From: Haematococcus lacustris
Lineage: Eukaryota; Chlorophyta; Chlorophyceae; Chlamydomonadales; Haematococcaceae
Length of the DNA stretch: 64,000 bases
Assembly: GCA_030144725.1 (NCBI GenBank)
Contig: JASKMD010000155.1
Span: forward strand, 728,809-792,808
Reading direction: 5' to 3'
A program made the position numbers and the translations under genes. Shown here one piece after another: positions 21,146 through 32,000 of this stretch. Below the pieces are notes generated by a model. It had not been told where the DNA came from and made no database searches. It was given only the letters and a program-made list of their open reading frames with translations. Numbering within the stretch: the first letter of the stretch is position 1; the number at the start of each line of letters is the position of its first letter.

Positions 21146-24100
21146 TCAGTGGCTTGCTGAGGCCGCGCCCGCGGCCTCGCGCAGCTTTTTATCGCGCCGC
21201 TGCACGTTCTCGAGCGCTTCCTTCCACGCCTGGGCTTCCTTGATGTCGCCCGCCTTTACCAACTTTAAGTCCTGCCGATAGCGGCTGTCGGACGGCAGTG
21301 CATCGGCCACCGCCTGCCACGTGCCGGGCTTTTCGTTTGCCAGCGTCCAGCACCTACAACAAGCGACCGCGTGCAATTGCTGCTGAATTCAACGTTCTAT
21401 TGTACCGACTGGCACTACGCGGCCCGCTGCTGCCATGCTCGTCACTTTGTCGCTGCCCACACGTCTCACTCCTCAAATCGCCGCCTACCGCTCTCCTATC
21501 GCTGCCTGTCGCTGCCTCACTCGACTTGCTCACTCTATCATCGCCCTCGCGCGCCCAGCCTGCTCACCTTTCGCCGCCCACATCCAGGTGTGACAACCAG
21601 CTGCCCTCCACGCCGAGCAGCAGCTGACCCAGTGGCAGCTCCCCCTGCATCGTGCCCCCTTCCCCTCCTCCCCCAGCCCCCACCCCCACGCTGCCATACC
21701 CCAAGGCACTGCTGCTGCCGCCGCTGCCTCCCCCGCTGCTTGCAGTGAAGCCCATCATCTTAGACAGCCCAGACAGCAGCCCCTGCGCCTGACCTGCACT
21801 GGAGTGAGGGGTGGGGACGCCCCTGGGCGAGGGCCCTGACCCCCCAGCACCCAGACTCTGGAGCAGCAGGCCAGGGGGCTGCAGCCCTGGGTTGCTGCTC
21901 CTGCCACCGCCCACCTCCCCGCTGCCGCTGAGCTCTGCCTGGGTGCCAGGCCCCCCGCTGCTCACACCCTGTGGCTGGGGGTTCCGAAGCTCCACAGACT
22001 GTCTTGCTGCCCCTCCACGCCCTGCAGCCTCAGACCCAGGCCCACCCTGGAGCCCAGCAGCAGCAGGGGGTGGGGGGCTGGGCTCAACACCATCTGGCTG
22101 CGCTGTGCTGAGCTCGCCCGCCCCCCACTCTGACTCGGAGGCGGATTCGAACCCCTCCTCCCCCTCGCTCTCCCCCTCGCCCTGGATGGGGGCCAGGGGG
22201 TTGGGGCCACTGGGGGGGCAGGGGGTTGCTCCTGGGGACCAGCCCCCCTCTGCGCCCTCAGAGGAGCAGCTGTCCTCAGCGGCCAGGGTGGGCGGGTTGA
22301 TGGGGCTGCTGGCCTGCACGTCAGGAACAGCCTGTGGCAGTGAATGGCTGCAGTGAAGGGCACAGCTGCTCAGCCAGCTGCCTGCTGGCCGTGGGGTTCA
22401 GATGCACCTTCACACGGCATGGCTGCTTACACAGGGCAAGCGAACGTTGCTGAAGTAGGCCAGGCGGAATGCGCTTGAAGTCATGGCCTTCACTGCGTTC
22501 ACTGGCAATCAACGTGGGTGAGGCTGTCGCTGGCAGCCAGGTGGGACATGAGGGATGTGCAAGCAGGGAGCTGCCCCTCACCCAGCCCCTCCCCTCCATA
22601 CATCATCTGGCCAGTAGGTTCAGGCATGGGGCAGCTGCCCGGCAGCCCTCACCCACAACCACCCTGACTGCGCAGAGTTAGTGGGTGTTGCCCTGACCCG
22701 CGCTCAAAGGCCGAGATACAAAGCTGACCTGATCAGATACAAAGATGACAAGCGTCGGAAAACTGGCGTTGCTGATGCAGGGTGCATGGGTGCATGGCCC
22801 GTAGGGTGCGACTGGCCTTTTTGAAACTCACACAATAGCAATCTTACAACAGCAGCCAAACTGCATCCTGCTCATCCTCCGCTTTTGCTGTGGATGAATG
22901 GCGAAGGAGGCACTGATGGGGATTGCCGACAATGCTGACGTCGGGAGCGGTCTTTGTCGTACATGCAAGTGATATGTTAAAGTTTCAGGTAAGGTCATTA
23001 TGAGGTTGTGTTAAGGTCCAAAACATCGGGATGTTGAAGTGAACGGTGACACCCTAATAACCCATGCCCAAGTGACACCGTGGCAGTATCCCGTGTAGCA
23101 AGTATTGCCGATGACAATCTTGATGATGATGACGGCGATGACACCCTCCCCTCTTGGCGCCCGGCCCCTAGTTCCCGCCCACCCCCTCACCAGCTGCTGC
23201 AGACCTCGCATGTCATAAATGCCACCATGCACCGCGTCTGAGCGCCGCAGCACCGGCAAGCGTGCTGACTTGCGCCCTCCAAAGCGCAGCACGCCGTGCA
23301 GCTGGTTCTTGGCGTCCACAAACACGGCTGAGCCCTCCACTTCAGCACGAGGCCGGCTGGCATACACCACTCCCTTGATGCTGTACCTGCCAGGGGCCAG
23401 GGGCCAAGGGCCAGGGGCAACGGCAGTGGCCGCAGGGAGAGGGCAGGGGCCATTGCTGGAGAGGAGGGACCCCTGCACAGTGAGCCTGGTGAGTGAGGGA
23501 GGAGCATCCCTTTTTCTCATCACTGTGGTCGGCTGAACATTGGCTTAGTTGTCTACCTTGCAGGGCGGGTGGGCAGGGCGGCAGGGCAGCAGGGCAGGGT
23601 AGGTTGGGAGGCAGGTGGGTAGGGCAGATGGGCGGGTGGGTGAGCAGGGTGGATGGGCAGGGCAAGTGGGCAGGGCAAGTGGGTAGGGCAAGTGGTCAGG
23701 GCAGCAGCAGCTCCGGTGGCTCTGCTTACCCCGGATAGTGCAGATCTATCCTGCATCCATCCGCAAAGACGATGTAGCGGTAGCCCTTGGCCACTGTGCG
23801 AATGCCGCTGTGCTTCAACAGCAGGCTGACATTGGGCTGGGACAGACCATTGAATTTGTAGGCCCCGCCTGCAGCCAGCGCAAAGACACTGCGTGCAGCC
23901 TTATGCCATACACTGGCAAGGCTGCTGGGCTGCTGCTGTCCTGTGCGGTCACTGCTGCAAGTCAAGTAGGGGCAGTGGGCGGCTGCACGAGGGACAGGCA
24001 GGCAGGTAGGTAGGTAGGCAGGCAGGTGCAAGGGGAGGGGAATGGCATGAGTGACACATCCAGATCGTCCTGGCTGGATACACTGCTGCCACCACCATAG

Positions 24101-26126
24101 CGACTGACACTGCTGCCAGCGCCACCACCGGTGGGGCAGTTGCTGGTGCTGCTGGTGCAGATGCTGTGGATGATGCTTTGCTTGCCATGCCACTGTCACT
24201 ATCCTTGCCACTGCCGGCATCGCCTGTTGGAACCATGGCTTCCATGGCCCCAGTTACTGCTGCCACCACCACTGCAGCTGCTGAAACTGATGCGGTTGCT
24301 TCAGTCATGATGAGCTACTGTCAGCACTGTCGTGCCACAACCACCACTGCGGCTGCTGTGCCACCATCACTACCACTCCAGCTGCCATGCCATGACCACC
24401 AGCACTGCTGCAGCAGCTGGCACTGCTGCTGCCCTGAGCCCAGCGGGTCAGCCTGCGCTCACCTGGACCTTCCAAGTTGAACGCAGTAATGGGCGGGTGG
24501 TGGCTGATCTGCTCTAGGAACATGCTGCTGCCGTCAGCAAGCTCAGCCTGCCAGGTCTCCCCCAGGATTGGGTTGAACGGCTTCTTCCACTTCTCAAACC
24601 CGTGGTGCAGGCCTGCGGGTATGTCCATGGTGGCGCATGGTGGCCTGCATGGCCGTTTCCATGGCCTGCAGACTGCTTTGACGCAGCCACTGCTACAGCC
24701 ACATTGCAACAGTTCAGTGGACGATCCCTGTGTTGCAGGAACGATGGCAGTGCTTCCTCAAGCCGAGCTCCCGCAAGGGCCATGCAGTAATGAGAGTGCC
24801 ATGCAGTACCGGTGATAGTGATGAGGGTGTTGAGGGTGATGATGACGACTGGGCCCGCCACTACTGGATGTAGTCAGCTGCCTGGGAGGGCGTCCTTCAG
24901 CCTGCTGTGTGCTGGCTGCTGCCACAGATACAAATCCGCCACACCTGGCTGCTGCTGCCACTGCTGCTGCTGCTGACCAGGCCCCAGCTCTTGCTGCTGC
25001 CGCGGGTGGTGGTAGCAGGTCTTGCTGTAACCCTACTGTGTGCTGCATGCCCAGTGTGAGAGCAGTGTGAGGGCGGTGTGAGGGCGGTGTGAGGGCGGTG
25101 TGAGGGCGGTGTGAGGGCGGTGTGAGGGCGGTGTGAGGGCGGTGTGAGGGTGGTGCGAGGGCGGTGTAAGGCAGTGTGCGATGAGGGCGGCCTAGCAACC
25201 TAACGACTGATGGCTCGAGCGGTGTGGCCCCACCCTGCCCACTGGCCGCTGCAGCCCAGCCGGCTGGCAGCACTGACCTGCGATAAACCAGGTCATCACC
25301 AGCTTCATCCTGTGCACTGGGTCCTTGGTTTGGCTGGCTTGCAGCAGGAAGTGCGGGTACACCCACACATCAGCCAGCTTCTCCAGGTAGCTGTAAGACC
25401 AACACAGCAGCGCATGCGTCAGAAGCTGCTGCGGCTGCCGCCGCTGCTGCTGCTGCCGCTGTCCTTGCTGCTGCTGCTGCTATTGCTGCTGCTGCCATTG
25501 GCGGTGATGTTGTGTAGTGGTTGTGGTGGTTGTGGTGCTGCTGCTGGTGAAGATGACAACCAGCGAGGCTGCTGTGACAACAGGAAGACAGGCAGGGATG
25601 CGTCTTACAGGGCTGCTTGGTGACCAGGGCATCAGAGAACCTGAGCTGGGCGCGGCGTGGCCTTGTTGAGGCCAGGAGGCGATGAGTCTAGTTGTGAGGT
25701 GCGGGGCACACAATGAGGCCTGTTTTCCTATGCAGTTGCCGCAACTGTTGCAGTGTCTCCCTATGCAGTCTGGAAATCTACACAGAGCTGCTTAGATTGC
25801 CTGACTAGGCGACCCATGCAGGCCTCAGCTGCATGTACCTGCGTGGCTCAAACATGACGACTGGGAAGGGTGTGTTGATGAGGTTGAAGTTTCCCGTGAA
25901 CAACTTTTTGCCCATAGATCCAACCCATCCCAGGATGGCCCTGCAGTGGCAGGGAAGGCAGTGGAAACGAGACGAGGGCTGCTGTGAGTCCAGGCTGACG
26001 CAGAGCATGAGCAGCAATGTACAGAAGGCACTGTACTGACTCTCGCTGCTGCTTCAACAGCTCCTCGTTGTTGCAGGCAAGCCCTCCTTCCTCGTGGGCG
26101 TCAGGGTGAAGCTGAGCAGGCTGCAT
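21146..26126 (-). CDS. Oxysterol-binding protein homologue (ORP), 8 exons, 579 aa
   Basis: Lipid-transfer protein of the OSBP/ORP family, expected at membrane contact sites. Exons 26126-26041, 25940-25839, 25390-25278, 24612-24463, 23868-23730, 23386-23191, 22313-21568 and 21353-21146 give a continuous frame. The ORD begins LGWVGSMGKKLFTGNFNLIN and includes PFNPILGETW and the fingerprint EQISHHPP at residues 134-141. The C-terminal signature is PLPSD-like: ALPSDSRYRQDLKLVKAGD, then KEAQAWKEALENVQRRDKKL. No PH domain, ankyrin repeats or transmembrane segment is seen, so it is a short ORP. Exon 7 (residues ~263-511) is nearly all Gly/Ser/Pro/Glu low complexity and splits the ORD before its last strands. 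The intron between exons 3 and 4 carries an 11-bp tandem repeat. Confidence 0.9.
25056..25170. repeat. 11-bp tandem repeat in OSBP intron
   Basis: About ten copies of GTGTGAGGGCG with minor variants, between the ORP exons at 24,612 and 25,278. Confidence 0.85.
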
Positions 26127-27482
26127 GGCATATGAGGCTGGTACAAATACCAGGGTGGCCGGGGAGCGGCCGGAGTGCTAGTATTTCAACAGACCTCCGC
26201 GCCTTCTGCTGCGTCGTGCTCAGCGTCCGGGGCATCGGCATGATCCGGCTCGCCCAGAGCCCTACTAATACTCGTACTCGCGAGAGCCTTGCGCAGAGAC
26301 TTCAACGGGTTCGGCATTTGTCTACACAGCTGCCTCTATACTTCGAGGCGCTTGCACGTCAAACTTGTCGGTCCGCTTCTTGCGTGTTGCATCAAGACGC
26401 GAGTGCAAGCACATTGGCAGCCCCTCGGGCTACACCCTTCGTAGCCAATATGCGACGAAGTATTCGGTCACATGCAAGGCGTGAACCCCCCCGAAAGCAC
26501 GTCATCAAGTACTCAGAAGTCTTATGTGCTTGTCCGTGGCTCCTACCTCTTTCACTGTGCACCTGCTGTGAACGGAGTCGGCATAATGCAAGAACACGCA
26601 AGAACTATTCAGGCCCCCCACTAGACAAACCCAAAGCTTTTTGCTGGAGAAGCTCCTTCCCAACAAGGCGATACCGCCAGTTTTATGCAATGTGTTCGGC
26701 AGGCACCGGCCCCAACGGCTTTACCCCACTAAGCCTCTTTGCCATGGCCTTGATACGCCCTATGCCTCCTGTTCAGGCGTTCCCAACATGGGGTTGGTAA
26801 TCTTCATGCAACTGCAGCCCATATACTCAATCATTTGATGTAACGTTTGCTGCGTCTGCTGCAATGTAATAATGCGCGTTTAACGTAAGACTGGAATCGC
26901 AAACGGAGTCTTTCGATGCGGGCAGCCACATGTGACCCCGGATGTGTCCCAATCACAGACCGTGGTTAGCTACACTGGTAAGCTACGTCCTTGGCTATCC
27001 GTTAGCGATGCACGACATGTCGGTGGCGCACACCATCGAAGTCCGGCAAACATGGCTGCGCGAGCTTCCTGATGGTGCAGGCCGCTTGGCGAGGATGTGA
27101 GTATTCCCTTAAGTGTTGACGGCAGCGCTACATCGCTATAATGGTGGGCGCCTGGCTTGCAAAACCACCCACCCCTCAACATATTTGCTGCTTTTTGCCA
27201 CCGCCGCTGAGCTCCAGCCAAACTCCCTACACTATTGTCCAAGATGACTCTTACGTGCATCACCAGAACAAAGAAACATAGATATTGGATTTACGCACGA
27301 TGATTAAGACCACTTCAAAGGCACATCAATCGTTGGCTGCAGGTGTATGATGAGTAGGCACCCCCTTCCACCACCCCCTTCCAGTCCACCTAGCCCTACT
27401 CCTAGCCCATCCCCGCCCATCCCAGCTCTCCAGCCCTCCCCTCCTCCCACCCACTCCCACTCTCTCCCACCCCCTGCAAGCC
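26127..27482. other. Intergenic, 1.35 kb, no supported gene
   Basis: Upstream side of the OSBP homologue and of the 371-aa ORF. A 222-codon plus-strand frame starting at 26,132 abuts the OSBP start codon. It has no recognisable motif, so I treat it as chance. The last 130 bases before 27,482 are a C-rich CCCA/CCTC tract. Confidence 0.35.
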
Positions 27483-28598
27483 ATGGGCAAGAGGCCCAGC
27501 AAAGCTCTCCGTGCCCATCTGACGGCGTTAAATAGCTCTCCCCAGGCAGGCCACCGCCACTGCCCTAGTGGTATGAAGGTTGCGGTGGGCAGGGCACAGG
27601 CTGAGGTGCAGCGGCTGCGGGATGTGGAGCAGTCCCTCATGGGCACCGTGGATGGGTTGCAGGGCAACCTAGACGACCTGCAGGCAGCACACCAACGCCT
27701 GCAGGGTGAGTACACGGCTTTGCAGCAGGTGGCATGCAGAGCGGCAGCTACCAATCACTCCCTACGGGCTGCTCGACACCGCCTCCAGGGTCAGGTGCAT
27801 ATCTACCGGAACAAACACCGCCCCCACCGCTCCCCACTCACCTTCAAGCAGAGGCAGCAGCTGCTGGTTTTGGAGCAACACCCCGTCTCAGTGGAGGTGT
27901 TGAGGCGGTGTGCAGAGGCTGGCTACGGAAGGCTGGATAGCCATGGCCGGCCCATGGGCAGCATGGCGGAGCAGCTCAGCCCAGCACCCTCACCAACTGA
28001 CATCTTCATTCCAACTCAAGAGAGCCCTGTGGGGAGGCCAGCAGCCCGGACTGCACCCTACAATGCTCACCACTGCTTGAGCACCGTCAGGTTGCATCTA
28101 GAGAGGGTACGCAAGCTACTGAGCCACGTGTGCACCCACATCCGTGGGAAGCTTGCCGCAGCTGCGCCCCCTCAGCAGCAGCTGACACCTGCAGGCACCA
28201 CCCCTGAGCTGGCTGAGCCTGCTGGTGCACCCCCTCAGCAGCAGCAACAGCTGGCAGCGGCAAGCACGTCCCGTAAGCGTGGGGCACCTGCAGCTAACAA
28301 GTCGAGGGCAGCAAAGCAAGGTGAGACAACACCACGTACTGCACCTAGCACCTTGTTTAAGCGTAGTAGAGCAGCCGGTAATGCACTAGCGCCAGCAGCA
28401 GCTCCAAAAGCTCATAGTGGTATCCAGTCGTCACGACTGCCGTCGTCGCGTCCACATGCCAAAAGCAAAACATGTTCCGACTGCTGCTGCGTGTTGCAGG
28501 TGCCACTCACAACAGCGTGGCGAAGCGTGCTAGTGCGGCGCGCCTCGCATGTGGCGAAATCGCATGAATTCAAATGCTTATCTTTGGACAGGCACTGA
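27483..28598 (+). CDS. Intronless 371-aa coiled-coil protein, unknown
   Basis: Single open frame from an ATG in good context (CCATGG) with no sign of introns, unlike the neighbouring host genes. Residues ~35-110 have heptad-like spacing (QAEVQRLRDVEQSLMGTVDG, then LQAAHQRLQGEYTALQQVAC) typical of a coiled coil. The middle has KQRQQLLVLEQHPVSVEVLR. The C-terminal half is Pro/Gln/Ala-rich with basic patches (SRKRGAPAANKSRAAKQ) that resemble a nuclear or DNA-binding tail. It ends about 200 bases from the TnpB-like relic and the copia insertion. The lack of introns and this location suggest a mobile-element passenger (inference), but no transposase motif is present. Confidence 0.5.
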   Translation: MGKRPSKALRAHLTALNSSPQAGHRHCPSGMKVAVGRAQAEVQRLRDVEQSLMGTVDGLQGNLDDLQAAHQRLQGEYTALQQVACRAAATNHSLRAARHRLQGQVHIYRNKHRPHRSPLTFKQRQQLLVLEQHPVSVEVLRRCAEAGYGRLDSHGRPMGSMAEQLSPAPSPTDIFIPTQESPVGRPAARTAPYNAHHCLSTVRLHLERVRKLLSHVCTHIRGKLAAAAPPQQQLTPAGTTPELAEPAGAPPQQQQQLAAASTSRKRGAPAANKSRAAKQGETTPRTAPSTLFKRSRAAGNALAPAAAPKAHSGIQSSRLPSSRPHAKSKTCSDCCCVLQVPLTTAWRSVLVRRASHVAKSHEFKCLSLDRH

Positions 28599-28810
28599 GC
28601 ACCGCTGAGAGCGAGATAGTTTTTGCTGCGTCTGCCATTTCGTAGATATGACTATTTTCTGTTCAAAGCACTGTTTACATATATTTTTTACTGAGTGGCT
28701 GCGGAGATACAGGCTTCGTATCACAGGGGGGTGGTTTACAGGTGGTTGGGAACGCCTGACTCCTGTGCACCCTCCCCAAGCCTTTAAGCACTGCCGCAAC
28801 TTGGACGCAA

Positions 28811-28866
28811 TCAGGCCAGATTCATCAGCCCGCCACGCACCCGCTTGTAGCCCAGGCCTGGGTACT
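28811..28866 (-). pseudogene. TnpB/Fanzor-like relic copy 2, C-terminal fragment
   Basis: Reads PGLGYKRVRGGLMNLA to a TGA at 28,813-28,811. It is the severed end of the relic at 33,889-35,630. The copia element lies exactly between them, and excising it with one target-site copy gives a continuous KDKEYPGLGYKRVR. Confidence 0.6.
28862..28866. repeat. Left target-site duplication (GTACT)
   Basis: GTACT directly abuts the TGTTGG start of the 5' LTR and matches the pentamer after the 3' LTR (33,889-33,893). Confidence 0.9.
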
Positions 28867-29016
28867 TGTTGGAGCAAGGCATGCTAGGTTCAGCCAGCCC
28901 ATCAGGGGTTGTATCTCAAGTGTGACTTCTGTTTTAGGCTCCGCTCAGTGACGTAGTGCTTTACTGTGTTTGTCCAGTGAAGCGCTGCCTCTTAGCGAGG
29001 GCCTCTTTCTCTTTCA
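28867..29016 (+). repeat. 5' LTR (150 bp)
   Basis: Starts TGTTGGAGCAAGG and ends TCTCTTTCA. Very short for a copia LTR. Compared with the 3' LTR it lacks a 9-bp insert and an 83-bp duplication. Confidence 0.9.
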
Positions 29017-29043
29017 GGTTATGGGCCCACGGCACGGGTGCCG

Positions 29044-32000
29044 ATGGTGAAATCAGAGGCAGACGTCAGCGCTCCAGCCGAGCAGCCACAGATGGCGCTC
29101 GTTATGCCACAGCCGTTGCCCCTGAATGAAGCCACTTCGTTTGTCGAGTGGCGACATGGGGCAATGGGCCAGTTGAGGCTGGCCGGGCTGTGGAAGGCAA
29201 TGGTTGGCGAGGACACAGACCCAGTTCGTTGTGAACGAGCGTATGCGTGGCTGCTGTGCAACTGCAAGTCGCACTACTTGCGACTTGTAGTGGCAGCCGA
29301 GACTGCAGCTGCAGCCTGGAAAGCCCTGCTGGCGGACCAGCAGCCAGACAGCTATCAGCTATGGGAAGAGCTCAACAGCCTGCAGATGCAACCCGGCGAG
29401 ACCGTGGGGCAAGTGCACAGCAGGCTGCTGGAGATTGTGTGGCAGCTGTCAGCTGCCAAGGAGCAAGTCAGCGAGCCGCAGCAGGTCATGGCCTTGTTGA
29501 AGGCCATGCCTCCCCTGCCGCAGTATGAGAATGCAAGGGACTTCATCACATTTGGGTCTCTGCGCTCCCCACCTTCCCTCACCGAAGTCAAGCGCACGCT
29601 GCAGATTGCAGAATCCCGTGCGCAGCAGGCTGGAGTGTCAGCCCAGCTGGCTGCAGTGCGTCTCCGGGGCAAGGGTGGGGGTGGTGGGGGTGGTGGGGGT
29701 GGCAGCATCAGCAACGGTGGCAGCAGCAGCAGCACGCAGCCGGCTGCCGTGCCGGCAGCCTCCTCCTCATCCTCAACCGCTCCGCCGCGCCCACGGGCAG
29801 CCGCCAACATCAAGTGCTTCAAATGTGGCAAGCGTGGCCACTACGCACGAGACTGCCCAAACCCTCCAAGAGATGGTGGTATGGCGGGGTGTGGGGCTGG
29901 TGGTGAGGGTGGTAGTGCAGGGGGTGGTGGGGGTGGTTGGGCTGGTGCGGGCAACAGCAACAATGGGTCATCAGGGTTGTCGAGCGTCACCCTCGCTGCT
30001 ATTCATGCGGGCACACTCAGCCATGTGGTTGGCGCAGCCCCCCCCTTGCCTGCCTGCGTGCCTGCTGAGGCAGGTGTGGGAGTGGGTAGGGCTGAGGTGC
30101 ACAGCTGCAGCGCAGAAGGAAGCAGTGTGGTCAGCTGTGGGGAAATGACCTGCTGTTGGAGCCATGCAATAGGGCTCTCCCCTATGCTGCCCTGTGTGGT
30201 CGACAAGCATGCCTCTCTTGCCCCTGAGCCAGCTGCAGAGCCAGCCTTGCTAGCTGTTGCCTCTACCCAGCAGCTGGACAACAGCATGAGGGTGTGGGTG
30301 GCAGATTCTGGGGCTAGTCACCACATCACCCCTGAGCGCTCCTTGCTGCATGGGTATCAAGGGTTTACACAGCCAGTCCCTATGGGGCTGGGCAAGAGCT
30401 CAGTGCAGCTGTATGCCTATGGGAAGGGCAGGGTGCGGCTGGCAGTGGATGGGGTGAGGATGGAGCTGCAGGATGTGTTGTGGGCTCCTGAGGCCAGCAC
30501 CAACTATTTCTCCACCCTCGCAGCAGCTCAGAAGGGCTGGGAGATTAGGCAGACAGCTGACACCATCACCATGAAGTCCAGCAAGGGGGAGCTGGTCAAG
30601 GGCAGGGTGATTGGGAGGCAGTATCAGCTCAGCGGTAGCGCGCAGCCTGCTGTGGTAGCATGTGAGCCACCAGCCTCAGCGCAGGCTGTGACTGCGGTCA
30701 CACCGCAGTTGCTGCATGAGAGGCTGGGCCACCTTAGTTACCGGGCCATTGGTGATATGATCAGCAAGGGAATGGTGGAAGGGGTGGAACTCAGCGCGGG
30801 GCAGTGCAGAGCAGCAGGTAGTGGGGTGTGTCCTGGCTGTGCAGCGGGCAAGCTGCACCGGCGTGTAGCCGACACGCTGCCCTCCCTTGCTGCCCGGGTT
30901 GCGGCACCCTGCGACCTTGTGCACACTGATGTGTGCGGTCCCCTCCGCATTCCCAATGCTGCTGGCTACTGCTTTGTGCTCACCTTCCTTGATGAGCACA
31001 GTGGGCTGTCACTCATCGCCCTTCTCAAGGCCAAGTCAGAGGTGCCAGCAGCCATCAGGGATGCAGTCGAGTGGTTTGAGACACAGGGGGGCCGCAAGGT
31101 CAAGGTGTTGCGCAGCGACCGGGGAACTGAGTATGTCAACCAGGCTGTCAGGGAGTTCCTCAGTGGGAAAGGTATCATCCACCAGCAGACCGCCCCGTAC
31201 AGCCCACAGCAGAATGGCAGCGCAGAACGCCTCAACCGCACGCTGTTTGAGAAGGGTCGGTGCCTGCTGTACAGCAGTGGGCTCTCAGTCAACTTCTGGC
31301 CCTATGCCTTGCGCTTTGCCAATTATGTGCGCAACCTGTCCCTGGTGAGAGGCAAGGCGGGAACTCCCTGGGAGCTGTTCTGGGGGGTGCGGCCCGACCT
31401 GTCAGCGTTGCGGGTGATCGGGGCACGGGCGTATGCCCATGTGCCCGAGCACATGCGCAGCCAGTTGGGCAGCAAAGCGGTACAGGGGGTGTTTGTGGGA
31501 TATGAGTTGAGCAGCAAGGCTTACCAGGTGCTTCTACCTGGTGGCAAGCTCTTGATCACCAAGGACGTGGTGTTCGATGAGCTAGACCGGGGGCCGCCCA
31601 CCCGGGAGGCAGATCTGGCTATGCTCTTGCCACAGCCTGAGCCAGAGCCGGGGGTGCCGGTGCCGCACGCTATGCATGTGCCGGTTCAGGTGCATGCGCC
31701 AGCACCGCCAGCCCCTCTAGAGCTCGTGCCAGCACCACAGGGTGCAACCAGCAGCACTGGGGCTGGCAGCGGCAGCAGCGCAGGGGATGGCAGCGGTGCA
31801 GCTGGCAGCGGTGGGGGCATAGAGGCTGATGGCAGCGGTGCAGCTGGCAGCGGTGGGGGCACAAGGGCTGGTGGCAGCGGCAGTAGCGCAGCGGGTGCAG
31901 CAGGTGGGGAAGGTAGTGGTGCTGCAAACCTCCTGCGCCAATCCAGCCGGCTGCGGGGTATTCAGCCTGAGTTCGCCGGTGTCAGATCTGTGGCTGTGGC

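Noticed and set aside
26132..26800. 222-codon plus-strand frame next to the OSBP start
   Set aside because: No motif, irregular composition, and it occupies the expected promoter of the minus-strand gene.
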